DNA of 64,000 nt from Nipponacmea schrenckii (Eukaryota > Mollusca > Gastropoda > Lottiidae): positions 16,551,769-16,615,768 of the forward strand of contig JAUJPP010000007.1 of the NCBI GenBank assembly GCA_030562195.1, read 5' to 3'. The notes under the pieces were generated by a model. That model did no database searches, was not told the DNA's origin, and worked only from the letters and a program-made list of their open reading frames with translations. Shown in pieces: positions 1-11,700 of this stretch. How positions within the stretch are numbered: position 1 is the stretch's first letter; the number at the start of each line of letters is the position of its first letter. A program made the translations under genes and the position numbers.

Positions 1-1284
1 AGGCTAATTACTATTACATAGATATCAGAAGGACTGGATTGTCGAGTTTAACCTTGGTCTAAAATTTAATAAATTATGTCGATCTTGTCACTTCCACAGC
101 TTAAATTTCTTTCTTTTTATATTTCACGAAGGTTTGTGTTTGTGTTATTATATTATCAAAGTATGCAGTGCATTCGTCAAACAATGTTATTATGACATGT
201 AAAATAGTGAGAGTCAATATCTTGACGACAGTCTTCTCGACTAACTTTCCAAAGAAAATCTCCGATTAAGTAGGTCAAATTCTGAAATGGATTTTCTACC
301 CCACATTAAGTTGGAAGTCCATATCCTCATATCGACAAAATATTTATATACCGGTAGGCCTAATAAAGGTTTTATCTTACTAAAATTTATTTGATTCGTC
401 CCGATATCAATAGCTTAAATCAGATATCGCTTGTAAACGTTGGCTTTTGTAGACCTAAGTTTTATTTAGTTTTAATTTCAGAACACTTGACATCTGCCGA
501 CGACCGGCATGAAATTGTGAAAGTATCTTTTATAATAGAAGCAAACCTTTTGTGAAAGTCGTGCATCAATCAATGATTCCTGCGATAAATTTCCCGGTAA
601 ACTAGCATGACTTACTGCTAATCGCTATCATGTTATTTCTGTAACGTTTGTTAGATTTGGTGTCATTAAAATATTTGGCATGTGGGTTATTGGGGACTTA
701 AAGTTGATCTGATTTTTGTTTTGTAGGATACATGTAACCGAGATATATCATTAAACTGTAGTATGGCTGCCATTTGGGCGTATTTCAATGCATCGCATTG
801 CTATCTTTAAGTTTACTGAACCACTGATTGATATCACAAGAATAATAAAACATTTATAAATATATTTCTTTTATACAAATGTAGATCAAGAAATTTTCAT
901 TTTTTACCAAACCAGGACATTTAGGAACAAAATATTTTCCGGGACGATTTTGACCTAAAAACCTGGTAATACTTATCTGTATTTTGGGGTAAGGAACAAG
1001 ATATTCTATCTCTTTGGTATAAGGCATTATCCTGGTCGAAACGTCTGTTACTGATGTTGTTTTCTTCCTGTCTAGTGGGGTTACGCGCCGCGACAAAAGT
1101 GTTGCCTGGTCATGAGGAACTGTAAGAACCAAGCTAGTTACAAGATAATCCATACAGACGTTATTGAGATAATCACAATTATTATAAAAGGGAGATAATT
1201 GCGAGACACTAGCATTGTTTTACACATTGTAACGATTTATATTGCAGGTTCCAGTTGGAGGACATTTGTCAAAATTAATTTATT
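1..1284. other. Intergenic DNA, no gene recognised
   Basis: AT-rich sequence with only short open frames on either strand. The longest (minus, about 854-1153) has no recognisable domain and no convincing splice context. One copy of the palindrome TAGGCCTA lies at 355-362. Upstream regulatory DNA of the RING gene may lie at the right end. Confidence 0.5.
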
Positions 1285-2019
1285 ATGGACACCGCCAATC
1301 ACAGACAGTGTGCAATTTGTTTAGAAGATTGTAAACTACCTAAATTTATTGATTGTCACCACACTTTTTGTTTAGAATGTCTTCGAAGTTTCGACATATA
1401 TTCTCCAAAACCTCTGAAATGCCCTGTTTGTAAGAGGCCATTTAAGCTACCTATTGGTGGAGTGGATCATCTGACGACTAATTTTTATATTGCCGATGCA
1501 CATCAACCCGAGGAAGATGAAGAAATCAAAGAAATCGGTAAAGATGTAGGCCTACAGAAAAAACAGAAGAGTATCGAGAAAAGAGTGGCAGAACGTAAAT
1601 CAATTGAGCTCAAATATCCGTTCGATTTAAGATATACGGAATCGTTCGCTGGTGTTTTCTTTATGTTTCATTTATTTAAGAACAATACAGATGAATGGGG
1701 TGAAACTTTAGCATTACGTATGTTTCTGTCAAAGAAGGAAAGCCCCTTCGTCCATTCCTGTCAAGCGGAATACTATATCACACTGGTTAATCCAAAAGAT
1801 AATAAATTTTCAACAAAACGAACTGGACAATGTAGCTTTCTACAAGTCACCGACCAGCCTTTTAGCACAAAAGTTGAGATTGATTTAATCAAAATTTCTC
1901 ATGTTACCGACCCTGATTATGGTTTTATCGTAAAGAAGTCTAAAGACATTTACATCTTTAGGTTCCTGATCGGCATTATTCTGACAAATATTAAGAAAGT
2001 GGAATTTAATTTGGATTGA
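1285..2019 (+). CDS. RING-finger protein with a C-terminal MATH/TRAF-like region
   Basis: A single-exon 244-aa protein. The N terminus is a C3HC4 RING finger with C9, C12, C24, H26, C29, C32, C46 and C49 in canonical spacing, so an E3 ubiquitin ligase role is expected from the family. Residues about 75-105 are charged and probably helical. Residues about 112-235 resemble a MATH/TRAF-C beta-sandwich (a late 'DPDYGFI' followed by 'KDIYIFRF'), but I rank that call as tentative. There is no B-box, unlike most TRIM proteins. The start is the first in-frame ATG, nine codons before the RING. An AATAAA begins two bases after the stop. No intron is needed, so it could be an intronless family member or retrocopy. 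The RING is certain; the substrate is unknown. Confidence 0.75.
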   Translation: MDTANHRQCAICLEDCKLPKFIDCHHTFCLECLRSFDIYSPKPLKCPVCKRPFKLPIGGVDHLTTNFYIADAHQPEEDEEIKEIGKDVGLQKKQKSIEKRVAERKSIELKYPFDLRYTESFAGVFFMFHLFKNNTDEWGETLALRMFLSKKESPFVHSCQAEYYITLVNPKDNKFSTKRTGQCSFLQVTDQPFSTKVEIDLIKISHVTDPDYGFIVKKSKDIYIFRFLIGIILTNIKKVEFNLD

Positions 2020-2020
2020 A

Positions 2021-2026
2021 AATAAA
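2021..2026 (+). terminator. Candidate polyadenylation signal of the RING gene
   Basis: AATAAA starts one base after the TGA stop at 2017-2019. If used, it would give an extremely short 3' UTR, so another downstream signal may be the real one. Confidence 0.3.
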
Positions 2027-2411
2027 AGCCGTGGATAATTGCCATGGTTTGTTATTTCTGGGGTAAATGTCTGGTTTGAAGTATGTTAATAGTGTATAGA
2101 TGTACCAGATGTACAAAAATCGTATAATCTTTTCACAACATCCTTAAGATTATCATAAGATTATCCAAATTCTGAAAATTGATGGTATCCGAATTTGTAT
2201 GTCTTATGTGGACAGATACCAGATCACATTCACGCGGTTCAATAGGTATTCGTTACTTATTATTTGAATCATGCGTCAAACAAAATCGCCTTGTGCATTA
2301 ATTATTTATTGGTCCGGACGTTTTTTTAAGGCTTGCCTGTATTTTGACATCTGCATGGAATCTGTGCGGTAAAAGAAAGATAACGCATAGTTCTACGTTG
2401 TCCGCACTGAA

Positions 2412-2713
2412 GGCCAGTTTATACTGAGCGCGACCCTGACAGCGACCTTGCACAAGGATTATCGCTGATGAAACGAGCTCATAATCTGATTTGGCCATGA
2501 CATGTACACATCGTGACCTCACACTCTGATTGGCTTACAAAATCGTTTGCGCGGTCTTTCCCAAAAATTCACTCTGGCAAACTCCACTGTTTTCCGCACG
2601 AATTGAAATTCGAGCTTGTTCACGTTTCGCCGTTAGTATAAACGATCTCATACAAAATCAGGTTTAGCAGTCCAATGACTTCGTTTTGTAGTCGTGCTCA
2701 GTGTAAACGGTCT
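2412..2713. mobile_element. Short non-autonomous DNA transposon (MITE) with degenerate inverted ends
   Basis: Left end 2412-2434 and the reverse complement of right end 2691-2713 match at about 18 of 23 positions and share GTTTA followed by ACTGAGC and then CGAC. The 302-bp interior has no convincing coding sequence and is more G+C-rich than the flanks. I could not find a clean target-site duplication. The style resembles PIF/Harbinger MITEs, but the superfamily is not proven. Confidence 0.5.
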
Positions 2714-2958
2714 TTTTGTAATAATTTATGACGCATAAACCCATGGCCAACATTATTTCCGCATCAAGGGTTTCTGGAATCTTAGCCTATTCTTTCAGAA
2801 TATATTATTTATTAAGCATGACACTTTAACGGTTTCATACAATATTTTTTCATCAAAGTCAATAAAATAATGACTGATTTAAACTTCATCTTATACCAGC
2901 TGGCACTTTATATTTGACTTTCATGATTATTTAGTCATTTAAGAAATAAAGAAATTAT

Positions 2959-3075
2959 AGTGCCTTCTGTTGAATAGTAACTTGTTACCTTTCAACCACC
3001 CTAATAACTAAACTATTGACATTGTGCCAGTGCCTTCTGTTCAATTAGTAACTTGTTACTTTTCAACCATCCTAA
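2959..3075. repeat. Two-copy direct repeat of about 46 bp
   Basis: The segments 2959-3004 and 3029-3075 both run from AGTGCCTTCTGTT through AGTAACTTGTTAC to TTTCAACCA-CCTAA with few differences, separated by 24 bp. It is a simple local duplication without a visible coding role. Confidence 0.8.
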
Positions 3076-3615
3076 CCTTCAATACCAGCTGCATCTTTCA
3101 ATTTTGATAATGTAAAGTAAAGGGAATTTGGTGATTACTAATTAGTTAAATTGAATATTTTTTGTTTAAAAAATGATATTTGAAGGATGTTTTTGCATTG
3201 ATACACATATATAAATTATGTACATTTACTTCGTTTTGTTTTTTTGTTGCTCATGTTTCAATCAGTCGCACCCAAATCCAATGGGATATCTTACCGCTGT
3301 CATAGTGTTGCTGTTCACGACATGGGGCTATTCGTAGTCCGAAACATCTGCTTTCGTCTTGTTAGAAAAAGTAGGCCCTGTTGACGATTTAAACGATAAC
3401 GTCAGAACCGATACAAGTGACAATTACAACCAAACCTCCGCATCCCCGTACGCTGCGCCCTTGATATAAAATGAAAAAGATAAACGGAATTGAAATCTTA
3501 ATTTAATTGGATTGCGAAAATTAACCTTAACTTAAAATCTCGATGGCCCTCTGTCTCTTATGTCTAACCTTGTGTACTGTTTACAGGCCCTGTGTCATGT
3601 GTCGAATACCCCCCA

Positions 3616-3649
3616 GCATAGAACTGTATGTCAGTATACAGTTCTATGC
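3616..3649. repeat. Perfect 14-bp hairpin
   Basis: GCATAGAACTGTAT (3616-3629) is the exact reverse complement of 3636-3649, separated by a six-base loop. It is flanked by CCCC runs. No coding or transposon context explains it; it could be a structured site or a palindromic scar. Confidence 0.75.
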
Positions 3650-4727
3650 CCCCAGCGACGACGTTCAGTGTTTTTCATCGTACTTTCAATGGGCATGGGT
3701 TTGTTCGTACATTCCCCTAATCTGGGGTAGAAAACATGGGCGCAAAACTTTTTATATTTTAAAACTATTTCGCACGTTAGTACATGTTTTTTTAACGTAC
3801 CGGTAAGGAATATTTTCCTTCAAGGCCATATTAATTTTTTAGTCTTTTAGCCTAGATACCGGTAAGCATAAAAATATATATATATTTTTTTCCTTCATAT
3901 TAATTATGCTCAACTCTGCAACAGTGGTGCAGAAAAAATAATCTGTCACGTCTTTTCATCAGAAAAGGTCCTCAAACCGGTTTTGGGGAACCGTGTAATC
4001 CTTTTGTTGTGGAATCCGAAATTTCGACAGGCGAATCCAAAATTTCGACTTGAGTTAAAGGGCTAATTTAGAGCTCAAAATAGTCGGCAACGTTGACTTG
4101 ATTATCCAGCGATGGTGATTTACATAATTATATAGGCTTTCTTTCTGACCGTTTAATCTCGACTTTACATCAATTATAAACAAAATATCAACGAACTGAT
4201 GTGATATATAAATGGTACATTATAGGCCTAAATAAATTCATGGATTTATTAGATGCTTCCCATTCCAAATAGAAAACAATTGGATGGTCCCAGTGAGTCA
4301 TTGTCTTCAGCTATTTCAAATTGACTGAGCTCATGACGGATAAAGCCGAGGCGAGGGGGAGGTAGACGTCCGAAACAACTGACATTATTTGAACCCCCTC
4401 TTGTCCATTTCTAGTGGTTTTTAAAAGATCTTTTCAAGATACACATATTCCTGTAGCCATTTGTAAATGTTTCGCTGATAATACAACATATTATTAACAC
4501 TTTAGTTTTAAAAAGCTAAATTGACTTCCTATTATACTTACTTACAGTTGGATAATGATATTGCTCTGCAAAATTTCAATATATTTGTAATTATACCACC
4601 CTATAGCATACTAAATTTCAATTTAATGTATATAAAAAAAACTCTATATTTTAGTTGAACTGTGGAAAGTCACATAACTGAATCAAAATAATAGCAGGAT
4701 TACTAGATCCATACATTAACCAAACAG

Positions 4728-7628
4728 GTGCTTGTGACACTGACTTCTAATATGACCAACTACTGTAATGTACAGTTTTCTTGGACATCTGATAAGTCCA
4801 CAGATTTGATAATAGAATATTCTGTGACTAACGAAGAGATGGATCTCAGTTTATCAAATGAATTGGAACTCTCTCAAACCAATAATGAGGATTGTCAATT
4901 TGAAATTTCGTGTAAATTATTATATAAAGTAGCAGTGGTCCAGTTTGAAATTGTGACAGAGGCCAGAGTTGTAGAACTTTACGATTATACAGAGGGGTAT
5001 TTGTTATCTCAGAGAGGGGTGAGAGTTCCCAGTTCTAGTCCAGATCGAGAAACATATAAAATAACATGTACATTACCAACTCCTATTAGAAAATTCTATG
5101 GAAAGGTAACTTTATAAAATTTTTCAGATTTTTGTTACAATATGAAATATGTATTGGGTAGAATGATAATGCAATTAGTACCACTATTACTAAACTTCAA
5201 ACACTTTTACGATTTTGAGTGTATTTGAACTAGAAGTTCAATTTTCAATTTAAAAAATGATAATAGGCCTATGGATAACTGAACTTGTTTTGTGGTGGCT
5301 AATAGAGTGAATTTAATGAAGAAAATACATTTTTTTTTAAAAATGTGTTTAGAAACGTAGTATGTTATAAACCTAGAAGTAGTATATCTATATATCTTGT
5401 GTTTTGAAACGTAGTATGTAATAAAGCTAGAAGTAGTATATCCATATATCTTGTGTTTTGAAACGTAGTATGTTATAAACCTAGAAGTAGTATATCCATA
5501 GTTCATTGTATATTTGAAATTTTATATGTTTAGTAAACCTAGAAGTAGTATATCCATATATCTTATGTTTTGAAACGTAGTATGTTATAAACCTTGAAGT
5601 AGTATATCTATATATCTTGTGTTTTGAAACGTAGTATGTTATAAACCTAGAAGTAGTATATCTATATATCTTGTGTTTTGAAACGTAGTATGTTATAAAC
5701 CTAGAAGTAGTATATCCATATATCTTGTGTTTTGAAAAAGTAGTATGTTATAAACCTAGAAGTAGTATATCCATATATCTTGTGTTTTTAATGTTTGAAC
5801 TCTTGCTTCTATATATCTTACAAAGAGGAACTACCGTTCTGTCTTTATAAACCCATAAGGTGTGGAAAGAAAAGGACATACTACTCCATCCACTTCATTT
5901 ATATTTTATTTTTATGTTTCAGTTAAAATCTTTGTCTAATATTAGTCGAGTGAAAGTTTACAAAATCAATATCAACGTATCAACATGTGATGATATTCCA
6001 AAGTTAGGGAATACTGGTGAGACCATCAATGTTCCCAAATTAAAACAGTTAGTAGCAGAATTAGGAGACCAAGTTCCTGATAATGCTAAATCTTTATTAG
6101 AAGCTATGGAACAGTATCAAAAGGTAAGGCTTTTATTTGTTGTCTTGCGTTTCAAGCTTTCTTTTTGACATAAACTGCATTTTCCTGTGATATTATTTCA
6201 AGAGTTAGGTGATAATTTGCATACCAACTTAATACATACGATAATATATAGAATATGTAAATGTGCTTCTGTATCATTTATTGTCCTTGAAAATTGGTTC
6301 ACTATTAGTTTGTGAACACTCTATTGCCATTCTTTTGCCATCCCATGGTATTGCTCATTATCACCCTAAAAAGATTAAAAGAGATTTAAAACTGAAGGTT
6401 AAATATTTTTATCTAAAATAAAAGATCCTAGTGATATACATTGTAAATTTTTAGATTTTCTGATTTTTCCAAGTCAAAGCATGCAGATACCTGTATGTAA
6501 TGTCACTTCAATATTGAATCATAGCTTGTATTTCAGAATAAAGTATCAACAGTGGATGATATAAAACAGCAACTTTGTCAAGAATCTATTGGACAGGATA
6601 CTTCTATGTCAGGTTTATCTAAAATGGTGGCCATGTTTTCACAGCTTAATTCCTCCAATAGCTCAAATCAGTCTGCAACAGATTCTCAGAATGCATTATT
6701 TTCTATGATCAGTTCAGTACAAAATGGCCAGCAAACTGACCCGGAGGGAATGTATAAGTTTTTAAAAAATGTTTGTGGTCAGGTGACTGATATGAGAGCT
6801 CCTATCCCATCTCCTATTGATGCTGAAGAAGTAAGCAAGGATGAAATTAGGTGAGTATTAGAAACATAAGAAACTAGGTATCGGTCTTACTTTGAAAAAC
6901 ACATGAATGTCGTCCAGAACCATTTTGAACTTCTACCTTGTCATTTATACACTCATGCAATAATGATGCTTGTGGAAACAATAGAGAGCTGGTTTATTGA
7001 TGGATTTTGATGAAACTTGAGTTTATGTATTTAAATGTGATTTACTGCTCTCTATAGAATTTTTTATATGTGCTTCTTTATGATTTATTGTCCTATGGGT
7101 GTATCCTGATTGCCTTGGCTATTTTTAAGAAATGAAATAGTTTTTAATACATTTCAAATAACATTTAAAACCATTTCCATATAAATATGCATTTATAATT
7201 TTACATAGCACATGTAATAATTTATTCATTTCAAGAGAATACCTGAATTGGAATTGCTCTTGTTAAAATAAATTTACTTCACTTTACTGCCAATCTAAGA
7301 CTATCATATTAGTGATATCAGTTGAAGGTCTTTTAGAATTTCAAATAATACTAGACAAGTCCAAACTTCCAGGTAAAAGCAACCACAAACCAAGCTATTT
7401 TAAAATTAATTGTTTTATTACAGAAAAAGTGAAAATCACCCCAGTGGTGCAGCTAGCAGTACAGAAACAGATTCTAAAGTGGATGAAAAACTGCAAGAGT
7501 TAGAAAAACAAGTTTTAACCAAAGTGGACATGAAAATTGATGCTCTAGAACAGAGACTTTCTTCTAAATTAGACTTAATTCTAAAAGGACTTAATATTCA
7601 ACCAAAACAAGATATGGATTTAGATTAA
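4728..7628 (+). CDS. PAAT: PAAT (C10orf88) homologue, 5' end incomplete
   Basis: Four exons join in frame: 4728-5105, 5923-6123, 6537-6850 and 7424-7628, all with AG/GT borders. They give about 365 aa ending at a TAA. The similarity, recognised by eye, runs along the protein: an N-terminal part with 'VVELYDYTEGYLLSQRG', then 'INVPKLKQLVAELGDQVPDN', a middle segment 'MYKFLKNVCGQVTDM', and a C-terminal coiled coil ending 'SSKLDLILKGLN'. In vertebrates PAAT associates with mitochondrial ABC transporters and is reported to have ATPase activity; that role is taken from the family, not seen here. No ATG fits the start of the first exon, which begins straight after a CAG acceptor, so at least one upstream exon is missing. 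Intron 1 carries a 54-bp minisatellite. Confidence 0.78.
5351..5788. repeat. 54-bp minisatellite, about eight copies
   Basis: The unit contains GAAACGTAGTATGTTATAAA, then CCTAGAAGTAGTATATC and TATATATCTTGTGTTTT. The copies differ by point changes, and one interrupted copy lies near 5500-5530. It is inside the first intron found for the PAAT homologue. The same unit recurs at 61637-61741. Confidence 0.9.
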
Positions 7629-8731
7629 AATAATGTTCTACATTGTAACACTTCTAAATACATCAAAGTTTTTAACATGTTAAGTTATTAACAAGTTATT
7701 TGCATTGCCCAAAGAAAGATAAGGGATGAAAACTATCCTCATGATGGATGGTTCTCCGCACAAATATTCAGTGGATATTTTCCAACAGCTAGAATTTCTT
7801 AATGCACATTTCTTAAATATCTAGTGTGGGTGTTTTACAATTGCCATTTCACTAACTTATGGTCAAATATTGTGGTTTTTAGGAAAACAAAACTTACAAA
7901 AATAGATATAAATATTTAATCGACGGACAAGCAGCACTTTTAAGCCTTGTATAATCATTAGAATCCATATAGAATATACACCTCTATTTACAAACACCTA
8001 CAAGTTGATGAAAATGACAATAAAATATCACAGAAAATCTTAATTTAATACAACACAATACAGACACTATAGAAATAAGATTTGTACAACATATAGAAGT
8101 GGAGAGCACATATATAAAAGAACACAAGGGACTAAGTTATGGTATAATACACTTCTTTTATAACAAGGTAAAATTTATTTAAAATAATTTTACATTTTTT
8201 AAGATGGTGATTAAAAATGGGAACAAACATTAAATATACAATGGATTTAAGCCATGAGAGGTTTAACAAAGGGGTAAATTTGTTGAATTACCCGAAAATC
8301 AAATAAGAAATCTATTGTCATAAAATTTCTTTAATCTGAATGTTTTATAATTTCTGGATTTTAATAATTTAGATCTCGAGGAGTAGGGGAACATAACTCT
8401 AACGAATTTTTTAAAAACACTAACATTTAACACACATAAATCACCATGGATTAAAGATTTTTCAGAAAAAAAGTTACAAAAATTTTTTTAAAGTATTTTA
8501 ATATGGATTATTCAGATCTCGAAGTTGGGAAGCTTCCAAATTAAATCCAACTGCCCCCTTCTTTACCCAAAAAACCTTTTTTAAACCCCATTGGGCAGGT
8601 CATGGTAAAATTGCCCTAATTCTGGGTTGACTAGAATAAATATGATCCTGTCTTCAAGCCTGTAAACTTATTTCAGTTCAATCAACCCATTTAAAAAATA
8701 ATGAAGGAGTTTTTATACCAGCTTGACTTAC
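7629..8731. other. Convergent intergenic region, probably including the damaged last DYNC2I2 exon
   Basis: The 3' ends of the PAAT and DYNC2I2 homologues face each other here. On the minus strand about 8500-8640 reads like a short coding exon interrupted by many single-base insertions and deletions in homopolymers, next to a noisy duplicated motif (ATCTCGA at about 8373 and 8516). That is where the missing C-terminal exon should be. Confidence 0.45.
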
Positions 8732-11700
8732 TTGTTGAAATTAAATTGTAAAGTATATACAGGGGAGTTGTTTACACCAGCTTGTATTTTATGTAAAGGC
8801 ACTAATTGGCCAGATTTTAAATCATATATCAGTATATAACCACTCTCTGTCACTGCTGCTAGTAATGTTGGTTTAACTGGGGACCATTTAGCTGAGTAGA
8901 GATACCCTTCTCCTGGTTCTACTATTACTGTAGGTTGATCCTAAATAGACAAAAATGAAAGCGTTAAAATCTGTCACAGCTCATAAAAAGAGGAGGCACA
9001 TTTTAAAATTTCTTCATTAATTAAAATTAGACCATTCATTGACTTTGTATGTATGACCTTTTCTGGTGTGGAGTGTTTGGCCTTTTCTGGTGTGGAGTGT
9101 TTGGCCTTTTCTAGTGATGAATTCATTTCCACTTCTATGACAATGACATGATTTAATATGGTGAAGTTTCTCACTTGTAAAACATTATAAACCCTGATAC
9201 ACTGGTCCATACCAGATGTTATAAAGGCATTACGATGAAAAGGGGAATAATCTACTGAATGTACAGGACCATGATGAGGGTTATAGGTGAAGGTCACAGG
9301 AGATCGTAATGGAACTGATGACACGAATTGACCTGAATTAAAACATAAATTCAATAAATAAATTAATATAAAATTTGAAGTAATGTTTATTACTACAATA
9401 ACTATAAAAGAACTTTTGGACTATGCATGCAGAGTGCAATGATGAAATTTTTCATAAGCCCTCTCTGTTTGTTTCGCACAGCCTCAGTTAATTGCCCCAT
9501 CCAAACAACTAGCTTTTTCCTGTCAGTCCCTCAGGCCTGCATCACTGACAGGGAAAAACTTTAAATAGACCTTTGCTGGGATTAACCCTGGACCTTCAGG
9601 CTAGCGAGCAAGTTACTAATTCACTGAGCCACTCATATGCCCCAGGGAGTATCTCAGACTTGTACCGGCAGAATATTCTCTTTGATTACTCACCTCTCTA
9701 CAGAGAGTTTACGTATTTAGATTGTTAGCCCAAAGTTTTGCACATATATTGGATAGTTTACTTCCATTTCCAAAAGACACAGTGCTGAAAAGGATGTATC
9801 TAAGACAAGTATGTCTAGCTCTGACCTATTATATTAGGAATCATTCAAAGAAACTTACTGCCAGCAGGATTTCCTTGAGAATGAAGATTACATTTAAATA
9901 TACAGCCACTTTCTGAGCCTACTATAAAGTTATCTTTATCTTCTGAGTTGAATGAAATACACGTAGCTCCGATTTCTTTATCAGCTCGAACACCTCGTAT
10001 CTTCATAGATCTTGGTAGACTCTGATTCATCAAAACAAACCTACAGAATAATTAGTCATCAGCTACTTGAAATTTTGAATCAGCAGTTTGAATCTATATT
10101 TACAGAATTTTAAAGTCAAACCAAAAATCAGCTACATGTATATAAAAACAACAAAACATCTGCTATAAATACGACAAAACCTCTGCTATAAATACAACAA
10201 AACCTCTGCTAACAATACCACATCTTAGCTATAAATACAACAAAACCTCTGCTATAAATACAACAAAACCTCTGCTATAAATACGACAAAACCTCTGCTA
10301 TAAATACAACAAAACCTCTGCTATAAATACAACAAACCTCTGCTATAAATACAACAAAACCTGTGAAATAAATACAACAAAATCTCTGCTATAAATACAA
10401 CAAAACCTCTGCTATAAAAACAACAAAACCTCTGCTATAAATACAATAAAACCTCTGAAATAAATACAACAAACCCTCTGCTATAAATACAACAAAACCT
10501 CTGAAATAAATACGACAAAACCCCCTGCTATAAATACAACAAAACCTCTGCTATAAAAACAACAAAACCTCTGCTATAAATACAACAAAACCTCTGCTAT
10601 AAATACAACAAAACCTCTGAAATAAATACAACAAAACCTCTGCTATAAATACAACAAAACCTCCGTCATAGGAAATAAAATTGAGTCTTTCATCGAATCA
10701 AGAACATTATATAGGTCAGTTTGTAGACTTGCGACAATACTTCAGTAAAATATACAATCATTTTAAATCTGACTATATGATGCATATTATAAAACTCAAA
10801 CAATTTAATGTTAAAAGGTGAAATTAAAATCAACCTACCCATCGACTAATTTTAACTTGGTTTTCTTTTTACTCATAGTCCAAATAAGAATTTTACCATC
10901 TGCACCAACACTCATTATCTTAAAAACAGAAATTAAATGGCAAAATCTTAAAACACATCGAGTAAAACATCCTGTTAAAAATAAAGGGTGAGTGTATAGC
11001 AGTGATACTGAACCTTAAGTCCCCCATCTCTGACTCCACGAACACCAGTGATCTGGAGCTTTTCCTATCTCTTATTACCTCAGAATAATGAGACCACTGC
11101 TCACTCCAACAGCCCAAGGTTTAAAAGTCAAGTAAAGATAACTCAAAGTCTTACATTATATTTTTTTCCCTTAGCTGACTGATCTTTTAACCAATAAACT
11201 TTAGCCACAGGTTCACGATGAGCATCATCTCCAATACCAGAGGTCGCCACTAACAGATCATCTTCTTTACTTAGATCCCATACCATTACCTCCCCTGTAA
11301 ATAGAATGTATAAGATTAACAACTTAGGATCCTTTCAACCAGCTTGTCTTGTCCAAACCTTTTAGTATTGATCTTTCCTCGATTATGCTGATGCTTTTAT
11401 AGCTGGATCAACTGAAACAATGAGGAAAGAAGACATTACAGTTACAAGATGACCAAAATTAGAACCCACAACCACCATTTGTTCCAAATGATGTCCAATG
11501 CTCTTACTACTACAGAATCCCTCACACTGCCCAAAGCTTGTGAAAGGTGGCTATTGATGTCTAAGTATAAGATGAAGTTTGTAATAGCTTGACATTGTGA
11601 AGATCTTTAATAATGTGCTTCTGTCTTTGTATTCAACATATTATTATAGAAATAAATACTCACCATTGAAGTTGCCACCTGCTATCAAGGCTGGGTTTGT

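Larger units (their letters stand above)
2714..4727. other. Intergenic / possible 5' region of the PAAT gene
   Basis: No recognised coding exon. The first exon(s) of the PAAT homologue should lie here or in this interval's right part, but I found no start I can defend. It holds a local direct repeat and a perfect hairpin, listed separately. Confidence 0.4.

Noticed and set aside
5207..5506. 99-codon minus frame with 'YGYTTSRFITYYVSKH' repeats
   Set aside because: Translation of the 54-bp minisatellite, whose length is a multiple of three.
10140..10665. Regular short repeats resembling a CRISPR array
   Set aside because: Unit is 23 bp with no unique spacers, in an animal intron.
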